NCBI RefSeq assembly: GCF_000835495.1 | Contig: NW_015622545.1 | Span: 3,426,777-3,490,776 of the forward strand | Reading direction: 5' to 3' | DNA: 64,000 bases | From: Cladophialophora immunda | Taxonomy: Eukaryota; Ascomycota; Eurotiomycetes; Chaetothyriales; Herpotrichiellaceae | Part shown: positions 23,225-33,993 of the stretch, piece after piece | How positions within the stretch are numbered: position 1 is the first letter of the stretch | Layout: each line of letters opens with the position of its first letter | Program-made: the position numbers and the translations under genes | Notes under the pieces: generated by a model | Told to the model about the DNA's origin: nothing | Database searches by the model: none | The model's input: only the letters and a program-made list of their open reading frames with translations

Positions 23225-23973
23225 TCAGAAACGCCAGGAGTTATTCCTCAATGCCTCCACTTGTGGTTTAACGGTGCAATTCCTCTAGGCAGAAGGCATA
23301 CAGCTACCAACAGCGGAATAGATAGCGCATAGATCTGATATTAATCTCGGTCTTTCCCCGATGTGTTCGCGTTCACAGCCAGGGATATACTTCGCCTTGG
23401 TAATTAATGCGTACGCGAGAACGAACTGCATCTCAAAATGTAGAGCGCGGTAGCCTTTCGATGGATTGCTTGACTCGTGCTTATCAACGCAAGGCAACTC
23501 GTTCATCGTTGTCTTTCGGACTAGCAATCACTGTCCGTGGGCTAAGATATAGTATCAGAGTCGACGGAGAAACTGAGATTCGACGTTCCTTATCTGCAGG
23601 TAATCAGAATCAGGGAATGTCGCATCCAATTTTCCTATCGGAGACTAAAAGTCCGCCAACTGCTCCGGCAAATATTGGCACGGCGCCGCGACTACCTCCT
23701 TTATCTCCGTTTCAACACTGAAAATTACGACATACAGCAACCAGTGGAATTGTAATTTCGATGATGGCCTGGGTCTTGTACGAATTACCTCTTAAAGAAG
23801 TAGTACGCGCCAGGCCGCTACCAGACAATAGGGCCAACTATGGACCTTGGCACAACATGTCGAGCCTTGCCACGAAAGGCGAAATTATTTTTGTGAACAA
23901 TATATGTTATAGGACTGCTGGTGGATTAACATCTGTTGGAGAGAGTAGTCCTTCACAGCCAAAATATCAGAAA
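23225..23973. other. Intergenic between dioxygenase 2 and ALDH
   Basis: Contains the ALDH promoter. The ALDH frame is open upstream from 23761 but family similarity starts only at ATG 23974. No other gene seen. Confidence 0.5.
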
Positions 23974-25501
23974 ATGTCGTTCTCCCCTTCTTCTTTGAAA
24001 GACCCCAGCCTGTTTGTCGAAAGGGCATATATCGATGGCCAGTGGGTACGATCCAAATCGGGACGGACGTTTGAGGTCAAGAACCCGGCTACCGACGAAA
24101 TTATCGGATCGGCTCCAGAGTCAGATCTGGACGACCTACGCGATGCCATCAACGCCGCGTCCAAAGCGTTTGAGACGTGGAGGTTACAGTCCGGTCGCCA
24201 GCGCGGCAGGATTTTGCGCCGGTTCTTTGAGCTCCTAGTGGAGAATAAAGAGGATCTAGGCAAGATTATCACCGCTGAGAACGGCAAAGCCAAAGGCGAT
24301 GCTGTGGGCGAGGTTCTCTTCTCAGCAAGCTTTTTTGAATGGTTCTCGGAGGAGGCTGCTCGAATTTACGGAGACATTATTCCACACAGCGCTCCTGACT
24401 CCAGGACGCAAGTTATCAGGCAACCTATAGGGGTCTGCGGCCTTATTACACCATGGAACTTCCCTCAAGCGATGGCTGCACGTAAGGTTGCCGCGGCCCT
24501 CGCGGCGGGATGCACAGTGGTACTCAAGTCGGACGGGCTAACACCTTTCTCCTCGAACGCCCTTGCTGTCCTTGGGGAACATGCGGGTATCCCCAAGGGC
24601 GTATTCAACGTTATTACCGCGCTCAGAAATACACCACAACTCGGCCTTGGGCTTTGCGAGTCGGATATTGTCAAGAAGATTTCGTTCACTGGTTCTACAA
24701 GAGTTGGCAAACTACTATTTGCACAATCGGCCGGGACACTGAAGAAGCTCAGTCTTGAGCTGGGGGGTAATGCCTCGTTTATCGTCTTCGATGATGCCGA
24801 GATAGAGACGGCCGTTACTAGCGTTCTGATCGCCAAATTCAAGGTTACAGGGCAGACTTGCGTATGTGCCAACCGTATATTCGTCCAGGAGGGTATTTAC
24901 GAAAAGTTCAGCCAGAGGTTCGTGGAGGAAGCTAAAAGATTTCGGGTTGGGAATGCGCTGGCCGATGACTCGATCACTCATGGACCTCTGACAAACGGCG
25001 TAGAGAAGATCAGAGCTCACATCGAAGACGCTGTGGGCAAGAACGCGAAGGTGTTGTTAGGTGGCCATCGACTTCCTTCCGTGGGAAAGAACTTTCACGA
25101 GCTCACTATTCTCGGCGATGTTAACGATAGCATGCAAGTTGCCGGAGAAGAGACATTTGGCCCTCTCGCAGCGCTGATGAAGTTCTCGACGGAAGAGGAA
25201 GTCATCAAGAGAGCCAACAATTGCGACGTGGGACTGGCATCCTACCTAAAGACTACAAACCTAGCAAGGGCTCACCGTGTGTCGGAGAAATTGGAAACAG
25301 GAATGGTTGCTATCAACACTGGAGTGATTTCAGACGCTCCAGCACCGTGAGTTGAATCGCTGTTCTTCCATTTCTAGGCATACTAACTGTATTAGATTTG
25401 GGGGTGTCAAACATTCTGGGTTTGGTCGCGAGGGCAGTAGATTCGGTCTCGACGATTACCTTACACTGAAGACAATCGTCACGGGAGGCATCAAAATATG
25501 A
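23974..25501 (+). CDS. Succinate-semialdehyde-type NAD(P) aldehyde dehydrogenase (492 aa)
   Basis: Oxidises an aldehyde, likely succinic semialdehyde, to the acid. Exons 23974-25346 and 25396-25501, intron of 49 nt with a perfect TACTAAC branch, give 492 residues, the normal ALDH length. Start is ATG 23974 ([14 protein letters not shown]). Motifs: [26 protein letters not shown], catalytic Glu in [11 protein letters not shown], catalytic Cys in [20 protein letters not shown], and [13 protein letters not shown] after the intron. It looks functional. One oddity is [12 protein letters not shown] where the family usually has KPSE.TP; the cofactor Lys is kept but the Glu is lost. It is the natural last enzyme after the aldolase, and a truncated relative lies at 9295-10002. 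Confidence 0.9.
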
Positions 25502-26046
25502 GCTAGGTTTGATTAGCGACAAAGAAGTCCGCCGAATATATTTCTATATTCGAGTTTTCTGGTGCACTGGCACGGTATAAACAAGTGTCGACCCTGTAGA
25601 GGAATAGAGACGAAACCCGACCAGCCAGTGGAATGAAAATGATGCGAAAGCGCTGTGCCGGGAGTTATAGGATTGGAGCGCATCTTGACCAACATGCCAT
25701 CCCTAAAAAAAAACCTATCAGCTGGGTAACCACCTAGAGCAAACTGCATAATTGGCGTTCGTCTTGCTAGGTTCAAGCATTCGCCTATTCCCGCATGACT
25801 CATTCGCGGGTTCAGTCGGAGCTTCAGGCGGTCAGGCGCAAGGCCCCCATCCCAGCTTTCCTTAGGCTGCGGGGATTTGGCGGGTACTTGTACAAGCTTC
25901 TGGCATCGTATCTGATATTCCTCTATATCATGCCCGTACGTCCAGACTTGAGCGTATCTTTCTCGAGTATTTAATAGCTCAACGGCACAAAAGGCAGCCA
26001 GCAGCGAGCCCCAAACACACAAGAGGATTCAGCGTCGCGAATCACG
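25502..26046. other. Intergenic between ALDH and hydrolase
   Basis: 3' flank of the ALDH and promoter of the hydrolase. A minus-strand open frame (25513-26022) has no recognised family. Confidence 0.5.
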
Positions 26047-27027
26047 ATGGACAATGACAACTCGGACAGTCTTGTCCTTCAGGACGGACGCAAACTCGGA
26101 TACACACAGTTCGGCTCTCCGACGGGGCGTGCAATCTTTTTTGTGCATGGCCACCCAGGATCCCGCCTCGAGGGCGTCCATCTCCACGACGTCGGCCTGA
26201 AATTAGGGGCCCGAATCATCTGCGCAGACAGACCTGGGATTGGATTGAGCTCGCCACAGCCAGGCAGAACACTCCTTGATTGCCCAAAGGATCTGGAACA
26301 GCTGGCAGATCATCTCAAGCTGGAGAAATATGGTGTCCTGGTACGTGCAGCCCGAGTTCTTTCCAGAGTCCTTGGGACAGCGGGACTAAAGATGATTGCG
26401 ATATAGGGAGTGTCAGGAGGGGGTCCATATGCCCTCGCTTGCGCTTATGCGTTACCCAAAGACAAGCTCAAGTGTGTTTCGATCGTTTGTGGCCTCGGGC
26501 CCGTGTATGAGATTGGCATGAAAGGTGCGCGTTGGCTGAACTGGATTGGGTTCGCGTTTGGGTATCGATATTGCCCATCCTTCCTCAATCGATGGTTCTG
26601 GCAGTCGCAAACATGTGGTCGCTTGGACCTGAGTGACGAGGAACGCTTTAAGCGGCACATGAAAGAATTCTCACAGCCAAGGTCGGCGGCCGACCAGAAA
26701 GACTTTGAAGTCATGGCAAACGAAGTCAATGCTCGGCGGTTCCTGCAGGCGTCTCGAGCATCCTTCGCTCAAGGGTACGACGGTGCGTTACAAGACGGTA
26801 AGATACTGAGCTCGCCCTTCGGCTTCCGCATTGAGGACATCCGTCCGGACCTGCCAGTGCAGCTGTGGTACGGGAAGCTGGATGTCAACGTCCCACTCAA
26901 TCACGGGGAGACGATAGCAAAGCGTCTCGGCGAGCGAGCAGTTCTTCGGGTGGAGGATGAGACACACGCCAGCATCTTTTTCAACTGGCGGGAACAGTTC
27001 CTCGGAGATTTGGTACGGAGTATTTGA
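26047..27027 (+). CDS. Alpha/beta-hydrolase (304 aa)
   Basis: Hydrolase of the alpha/beta fold with unknown substrate. Exons 26047-26340 and 26407-27027 (GTACGT...ATAG intron, 66 nt) give 304 residues from ATG 26047 (MDNDNSDSLVLQDGRK). The fold is clear: oxyanion-hole HGHPGSR, GLSSPQPGRTLLD, nucleophile elbow GVSGGGPYALA spanning the splice, acid Asp in LWYGKLDVNVP, and the catalytic His in ETHASIFFNW. A cap region with WLNWIGFAFGYRY lies in between. No signal peptide is visible, so it is probably cytosolic. It follows the catabolic block on the same strand and could belong to it, for example by opening an ester or lactone, but nothing proves this. Confidence 0.88.
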
Positions 27028-27727
27028 GCGTGGATCCGCCCTTCTGTAATATTAACGTCTAGAAACTCGCATCTCAGCCAGGCTAAGATCAAACTAGTCA
27101 GTGTACATACAATACATCCCAGCTCCAGAGGTATCGAAAGACATGACGAGCCACGATATTCGAGAAGTGCACCCTTCGTGTCCTGAAAAACCCAATAGCC
27201 ACTTTGCCGTAGGCTGGTTGTAATATCCGGCTCAAGTACGAGGCTGAGGCTGAGGCTGTGCCCCGCACAAGGCTGCCTGGACCAATTGAGCATTGCACTA
27301 TGCAACCCCGCAGCAACTTCCTTAGCTTGGCGCAGCTGAAAGATATCCAGCCTGATTTCGCGCAGAAACCTTTCACCTTGCTTCGCATCAACGCTTCTGC
27401 TTCAAGACTGACATATTGAGACCTGCTATTATGTGCGTTGCTTGTTGTTCTTTCACGAGCCATAGGCCGTGAGGCGCTTGTGTGCATTCCGCTTCAGACT
27501 CGGGCGAAAACGAAGGATATGCCCACTGCCCGTTAAGCAGGCTGTGGCCGATCACAATCGGGGGCATCGTGATTCTCTCTTAAGAAACCTCTAAAACTAC
27601 GGGCAGTTCTGCCGTGAGCAGCCATAAGTTCGGAACAGGCATACTTACACGCAGACAAACAAATTACAGTATCTGTTACGAGCCATATTGCCTGCCTCTG
27701 TGATTACATGTTCTTCTAACAATCAGG
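27028..27727. other. Intergenic, no recognised gene
   Basis: 3' flank of the hydrolase and promoter of the 996-residue protein gene. Nothing else identified. Confidence 0.5.
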
Positions 27728-30700
27728 ATGAGCTTTGGATTTGGAGTCTCAGACTTCATAACTCTTGCAACTTTCACATGGCAGGTGAGTTCCAGGCCTT
27801 GATAGATCTGGACATGAGAAATCACGTCGGGATTTCGCCACGCTGCTGATTTGTTGTCTTGGATCAGGTTGTCGAGCGATGCAGGTCTTCGACTGCGCAA
27901 TTCAAAGACATTTCTCACGAAGTTAGCAACCTTCACTTCGTCCTCAAACAGATTGAGAAGCTTTTGAAACAGAGCACATTATCTCCGGAAGAACAGTATG
28001 AGCTCTCACAAATCTGTCAGCCTTGTAAAGAGTCCCTAAAAGAATTGGAGGGGTTACTTGATAAGCATTCCAGCCTCTTGTCTGTGCACAAGCGGCCTCT
28101 CGATATTGCTCGCTGGGCAAGCCGTGATATGGGGGCAATTCGCGCAAAGCTTCACGGTAACATCATGTCACTGTTAGCATTTAATGTCACTCTTTGCAGG
28201 TAGGTGCTACTGTCGAGCACTATTTCCTGCACTAACACGTAGCAAGCGTTCGCACAGGTTCGATCCTGACCAATCAGACAGGTTCAATTGAGCGACAGAT
28301 CCAAATGCTGGCGATGCAGACCGATTCAAACGAGCGACATATTGAATTGCTGGCAGGGCAAGCTCAAATTCTTGAGACAATGAACATCATAAAACAAGAA
28401 TACGAAGAGGGGACAAGGCAACGACCGGCTTACAGTCAAGTTCAACCTAAGGACCTTGCCAAAGACAACAGCGCGGCGTGGGAAGAGATAACTTCCGAAC
28501 TCGAAGCTGCTGGAGTAGAACGAAAATCAACCGCACTAAACGAATCTTTCATCCGAGCGTGGATCGATGAGGTTGTGAACCCAGCCATTCCTGACTCGGT
28601 CGAGTCAAACCTGGATCACAAGCTTCATGACAACTACAATCGTTCAACGACCCCCGGCCCGCATGCGCCACCGCATGTTTCAACAACATTACGAGGCTCT
28701 TCAACAGATACACATGCGCCTTTACCGTCATCGAGGAGCTTTTCTGACTCGAACCCCACAACCGCAATGACCCTTCGCGATCAGCTTGATTTCTCTGAAG
28801 CTCAGCACCTCCTACTTGGAATAATTGATAAGTTCACAAAAGACGATGGGCTAACATTCGAAGAAGTAAAGAGTGTATTCGACCTCTTGCGAAAGCCTGG
28901 TCAGGATTTCGTTCTTCAAGTCCACCTTGAAGATTGTGTCCAACGAATGAACACCGCAAGGGAGACGCCGCTAAAAGGGAGCGTACTTACATCACTGATA
29001 GATGCAAGAGAAGTTGAACGCAATGGTAGATGTTTGCTTGAAGAATGGGGGGATTTGATCTATTCACTTTGCAGTGCATACTCTGCCGCTGAACGAGAGA
29101 ATCTTTTGGCGTTTTGCACTTTGTCAAATGAACGTGGCAGACAACAAGCACTGGCCGAGATCCAGCGGCTGGTAAAAATGGAGAATCTACAGTTCTGCCC
29201 CCCTCTGTGCTGGGCGGTGGATCGTGGGCAAGATTCTAACCGATACCAGCTGTTGAAATTTTCACGTCGACCACCAGAGGACCCGGTCGATCACATATAC
29301 TTGCTCGATGGCGAACCAGTCGGGAGTGGACCAATGTTGGACATCGAGTCCTTCCAAGGCATGTCCATTGTTACCACGAAAATTCTGCTGCCCAAGCTGA
29401 ATTCTTTCCTCAGCGCTTGGGAGCCGTTCTTGGAGACGTTGGAGCTGCACCACCGGTCTGAATACGAGTCATCTTTGCAGGCAATTTTCGATGCAGCGAC
29501 CAAATTCTATGACCTGCAAGGGTCACAATCGGCTTACGCGCGCAATATCCTCGACTGGCCTTTCGAGGCCGCCAGATATCTGCCTTACGCGAGCATACTG
29601 CAGACCTGCCCTTCTAATTTATTGCTCGAAATTCGGTCACGCTGCCTTGAACTGTTTACTCTAATCGAGGGCTGTGTCTACGACTTAGTCGAATCAAGTG
29701 ATACCTTGCTAATCCCGAGCCAGCCGCTTGACCTTATTCCTTCGACAGATGGTCGCCGATCATCCTATCATGGAGAGCTCGAGAATGCCCCATGGCAATT
29801 GCTGAGGATGAAGGATCGTGCCAATCTAATCAAAAAACTTAGTGCAACATGGGACGATATACAGGACGATATCAAGTTGTGCAGCCCTTGGCTCAACGAA
29901 AATGATGTGAATTTTGAGTCTCGAATCTGCGACCACATGGCGGATACGATAGATTTCCGCAAGTTTCAGAAGTCGTTGCGCACCGTGAATCGAGTGATAT
30001 TACAAATTCGCGACTTCGAGGGCTTGAGCAGCCGGCTTCCAATGCAAAGCAAAGGCGTTCTGCGACGTAAGGTTGCAACTAGTGTGGAAGGTAAGACGCT
30101 GCTCTGATCGAGCCTGGAAGCTCCTCAAACAGATGTATTAACGGAGCAAAACAGATCTCGGGATTGATGTAGAGCACCATTCTTCGACAGGCGGAAACCC
30201 TGTCGAATCTCACGGTAGCCCAGGGTGGCTGTTTACATTGTGAGTACCCATTTCCTGTGCTGAAGTGTCAGCTGACAACTTCATTTAAGTAATGCGAGAA
30301 AAGATGATTCTGTCTCTATCAGGATCCGGCTTCCAAAGACAGGCTCACTTCAGACATTTATCCATTTCTTCGAGCTTCAGCACTTTACTGAAGGAGTTTC
30401 AAGTAAGATCCCTCTGCACATGCTGCGCATGCCGCTAATCTCATTTAGTCGAGATGACACAACGAATGGATGAATACCCAATCATTCTCGACAAGCCCTC
30501 TGTGAAGATGCTCGTGTCCATCTCTATTCATGAGCAATGCCTACTGTCACCCGAAAAACAAGCCGTGGGCATGAAAGAAGAATGGACGAGCAAGGAAGAC
30601 TTGTTTGGCCGAAGCTATTACGAGAGCCAGGATGAACGACGCTCGACGATAATATTGTCTGCTCCGCCACAGGCAAAATTCCCCTGTGGCGGTCCGACGA

Positions 30701-31008
30701 GGTCTGATCTCCGCCAAAGATTTGAGGTCAGGGACCGTGGTCGGCAAGACGGCATATCGGCATCATCTAGCTGCCATGCCGGAAATGAAGACGAGGTTAT
30801 TGTGTCGGACGGTTCAGTTGTTCACGGTCACAATACAGAGATGTCGAGACAAGATGCGGCTCCGACCTCAAGCGAGACCGGCGAATCCCTGTTTGGCCCT
30901 TTCTCCTTGGTGATTCTGCTCCTGTCAATCCTTTTCTGCTGCGTAAAATTGTGGTTGTGGATCGAGCAATTCCTTCAGGCGGTTGGTATACGTTTAGGGT
31001 TGCTATAA
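27728..31008 (+). CDS. 996-aa protein with STAND-like N-terminal domain and C-terminal membrane anchor
   Basis: Function unknown. Six exons (27728-27784, 27868-28199, 28247-30090, 30155-30239, 30290-30402, 30449-31008) join in frame into 996 residues. The start MSFGFGVSDFITLATFTWQ, split after 19 residues by an 83-nt intron, followed by CRSSTAQFKDISHEVSNL and a helical segment, is typical of the N-terminal domain of many fungal STAND/NLR-like proteins. No NACHT or NB-ARC P-loop follows. The middle is hydrophilic and helical, and the end carries one strong membrane segment (LVILLLSILFCCVKLWLWI), suggesting a tail-anchored protein. The acceptor of intron 2 (CAAG at 28246) is chosen because it alone keeps the frame. 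Confidence 0.75.
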
Positions 31009-32037
31009 GGAGTGAGTAGAGTGATGGCCAACAGCAGGGACATCGCAAGCTTGAGCCAAGTCTGCTGTGAGGAATGGTGCCTCCCATTCCCTAACCTATC
31101 CAGCAAAAAGGCGGGATATCTCTCCATTGTTGATGGAGTATTCGGCACTATTACTATTGTAGATAAGGATACTCACGTCAGGACGCCCTGACGTCTGCAT
31201 ACCTAGTTCCAACTAATAATCGCCACACAGATTGCGCGATTTGATTACACAGTGGAAAATTCGAAGTGTCAGTGGTTGTCACTGAGTCCTCGTGCTCACG
31301 CCAGTGCTCGTAGCAAACATCCATCCCGTGATATTAGTTGCGCTGTTAGGTGAGCTTGACCTGGGATCCAGATTCACACCCGCCGAACGAAGCATAGATC
31401 CATTGCCGTTCGAAGTTATTGCATATTACGTTTCCTTACCGACAAGTTTCACCGAGTCGTTCGGCTCTGGCCTTTCAATCCCAATATTTGCTCAACCTTC
31501 TGTCAGCACCCTCTAGCAGTGAGAAACGGCAAGTAGGGCTCAAGCCGACTTGGTGGCCCGGAGAAAGCAATATAGCGCATCCATCTTGACCGATCCACAC
31601 CCAAGTACTTTGCCTATGACAAGGTTTAAAGCCTCTTTAACCAACAGGTTTAGATATCGCACGGTCAGCATGTCGTTGCCGAGATGCAGCACTGTGTGGG
31701 AAAGTAGGTAGCGTTAGGGGGAACTCAAAGGACTGAGCTTAGTGCCAAGGCAAAAGCTGTGACGCGCGAACGTCGCCGTGCAGCTTGGGCGTCTCGGCAA
31801 CCTCTTTTTGCGATTCAACTTGTAGCATACGGTCACGAGTCAGTCGCAGCTTATTGCCCAATCGGTGGATCTAGATAAGTCCGAAATACCGAAAGTCCGC
31901 GCCGAGAGGGCGGATCAGCCAATCGAAGGGCATTTTGAGACGAGGCTCCACTTCTTAATACGTCCCATATCTACTACTTTGGCCAAGGGCTGCTCCTCTC
32001 TGGATTGGGGAGTGTTGTAGCTGCCCGACCTTCGAAA
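31009..32037. other. Intergenic upstream of fdcA-like gene
   Basis: About 1 kb without a gene. It must hold the promoter of the decarboxylase gene. Short open frames lack family features. Confidence 0.5.
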
Positions 32038-33567
32038 ATGGGTTCCCTTCCTACCCCTAATCTTCCTCAGAAGAAGCACTATGCCAGCTTGCGAGAGTTC
32101 TTGGCTGCTCTCGCAGATCTGGGCGACGTTGCAGAGATCACGCGCGAGGTCGACACCCACCTCGAGATCGGGGCCGTCATTCGACGCAGCCATGAAAACT
32201 TCGCCCCTGTCCCAATTTTCAGCAACATACGCGGCCACGCTGGATATCGCGTGGTCGGGGCGCCCCTGTCCTACAGCTCCCTGCCTAAGGCGCGGATGGC
32301 ACGAATCGCCATGACGCTGGGACTCGATCCCTCGACGCCCGGCACGGAAATTGTCCAGATTCTGGCAAAGACGACCAAGCTGCCAGCCATTCCTCCGGTC
32401 ATTGTCGAAGAAGGTCCGGTCCATGAAAACATTCTGCTGGGTGAAGATGTTGATCTCCTCAAATTTCCCACACCGTTGATCCACTTTGGCGACGGAGGCC
32501 GGTTCTTCAACACCTTGGGGTTTTGGGTGGTGCGCAGTCCAGACGGAAAATGGACAAACTGGTCGATTGCCCGTGCCATGATCCTGGACAAAAAACACTT
32601 GACGGGAGTTATTGCTCCATACCAGCACAACGGAAAGATCTTTGAAATGTGGCGCAAGATCGGGAAACCCATGCCTTTTGCGTTGGTGCAAGGAGCAGAG
32701 CCTGCGTCTCTGTTCGCGGGTGGCATGCCCCTTTCCGATGGCGTGGACGAGGCCGGATACCTGGGATGTCTTTTCAATGAGCCACTCAAACTAGTCCGCT
32801 GCAAGACAGTCGCCCTCGAAGTGCCTGCGCAGGCAGAAATTGTCGTCGAAGGCCATGTTTCGCTAACCCGGCGTGCTCCAGAGGGCCCGATGGGCGAATT
32901 CCATGGCTACATTTCGGACCGAATCCGGGAGAAGCCAGTGTATGAAGTCAGCGCCATCACGCACCGCAACAATCCGCTCTTACCAGTCACGTCTGCTGGG
33001 AAGCCAGTTGACGAGGACCACACGATTACGGGGGTCTCGGCATCGGCGATGGTACTGGAGGCATTACGAGACCACGAACTGCCCGTCACGTCGACATGGG
33101 CACCCCCAGAAGCGGCACAACAGCTCCTCACGGTGTCAGTCCCTCGAAACTGGTATCAGAGAGTGGATTTATCTGCGGACGACTTTGTGCGAAAGATTGC
33201 AGTCACGGCCAAGTCGATCCATGGAACGCAGCGATACACACGCATTCTCGTTTGCGATGATGACATCGAGCTGTCCAACCACCGGGACTTGATCTGGGCG
33301 TGGAACACAAGGTGTCATCCTGCCACTGGCCGCATCAGGCTGGATGACCAGCCGATCAATCCCGCGATCCCATTCTATCCCGAGATCAACGAACAGCTGC
33401 AGAAGTTCCTCGCTGACCCTGAGAATGCGACATGGAGGTTCTCGGGCACAATTGAGGCGCTAAACTGCCTTCGCCCGGCGGGGTGGGATCCTAGAAGTCT
33501 ATCAGACTTTGCCAATAACTTCCCTGAGGATCTACAAAAGAAGGTTATTGAACACTGGATAGGATGA
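32038..33567 (+). CDS. fdcA: UbiD-family prFMN-dependent decarboxylase, FDC1/FdcA-like (509 aa)
   Basis: Non-oxidative decarboxylase of alpha,beta-unsaturated acids (cinnamate, ferulate, sorbate) that needs prenylated FMN. One exon, ATG 32038 (MGSLPTPNLPQKKH), 509 residues; fungal Fdc1 proteins are about 500. Seen: LREFLAALADLGD, NWSIARAMILD containing the active-site Arg, GEDVDLLKFPTP, and RRAPEGPMGEFHGYISD, whose two Glu complete the Glu-Arg-Glu catalytic set. GWDPRSLSDFANNF is near the end. The regulator and flavin prenyltransferase lie just downstream, the arrangement known for Aspergillus fdcA/ohbA1 - sdrA - padA1. The symbol rests on this synteny plus family and is not proof of substrate. 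Confidence 0.92.
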   Translation: MGSLPTPNLPQKKHYASLREFLAALADLGDVAEITREVDTHLEIGAVIRRSHENFAPVPIFSNIRGHAGYRVVGAPLSYSSLPKARMARIAMTLGLDPSTPGTEIVQILAKTTKLPAIPPVIVEEGPVHENILLGEDVDLLKFPTPLIHFGDGGRFFNTLGFWVVRSPDGKWTNWSIARAMILDKKHLTGVIAPYQHNGKIFEMWRKIGKPMPFALVQGAEPASLFAGGMPLSDGVDEAGYLGCLFNEPLKLVRCKTVALEVPAQAEIVVEGHVSLTRRAPEGPMGEFHGYISDRIREKPVYEVSAITHRNNPLLPVTSAGKPVDEDHTITGVSASAMVLEALRDHELPVTSTWAPPEAAQQLLTVSVPRNWYQRVDLSADDFVRKIAVTAKSIHGTQRYTRILVCDDDIELSNHRDLIWAWNTRCHPATGRIRLDDQPINPAIPFYPEINEQLQKFLADPENATWRFSGTIEALNCLRPAGWDPRSLSDFANNFPEDLQKKVIEHWIG

Positions 33568-33993
33568 GAGTACTTCATGTTGAGAAGTAGTTTGTCCCGA
33601 GGGAATCAGCTGAACTCCCTCTTCCGTAAATGTCATGCCAGCCCAATATCTTCCAGATTGAGGTTGACAGTGACGAACTGGTTACATGGAATAGTTTTAC
33701 CAGGTATTGCACATTCGAGAGCTTTGTGAGACCCGGGTCCTCCAATTTCTTTCGTCGTGTATAGAAAGTCGAGCGCACCTAAAGCGCAGGGCAGGAAGTG
33801 TCACTGAACCAATGGGCTAATTAATGGCTACGAAAGGTTGCATCTAGGCAGAGCTGGCCCTGTTCGACCGAGGGCCAGCTGGTCCGAACAGCCCCGCTTC
33901 TCCGCAGCTCTTTTATAGCTTAGACTGATTGCATTCTCGTTCCCAAAATCCCCTGCTGGCAATAACAACAGCAGGCGAACATCGAAGAGCAGA
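33568..33993. other. Intergenic between fdcA-like and sdrA-like genes
   Basis: Terminator side of the decarboxylase gene and promoter of the regulator; a TTTTATA stretch occurs at about 33911. Confidence 0.5.

Noticed and set aside
28256..28267. GGTTCGATCC, like a tRNA B box
   Set aside because: It lies within an exon of the 996-residue protein; no A box or acceptor stem is found at the right distance.
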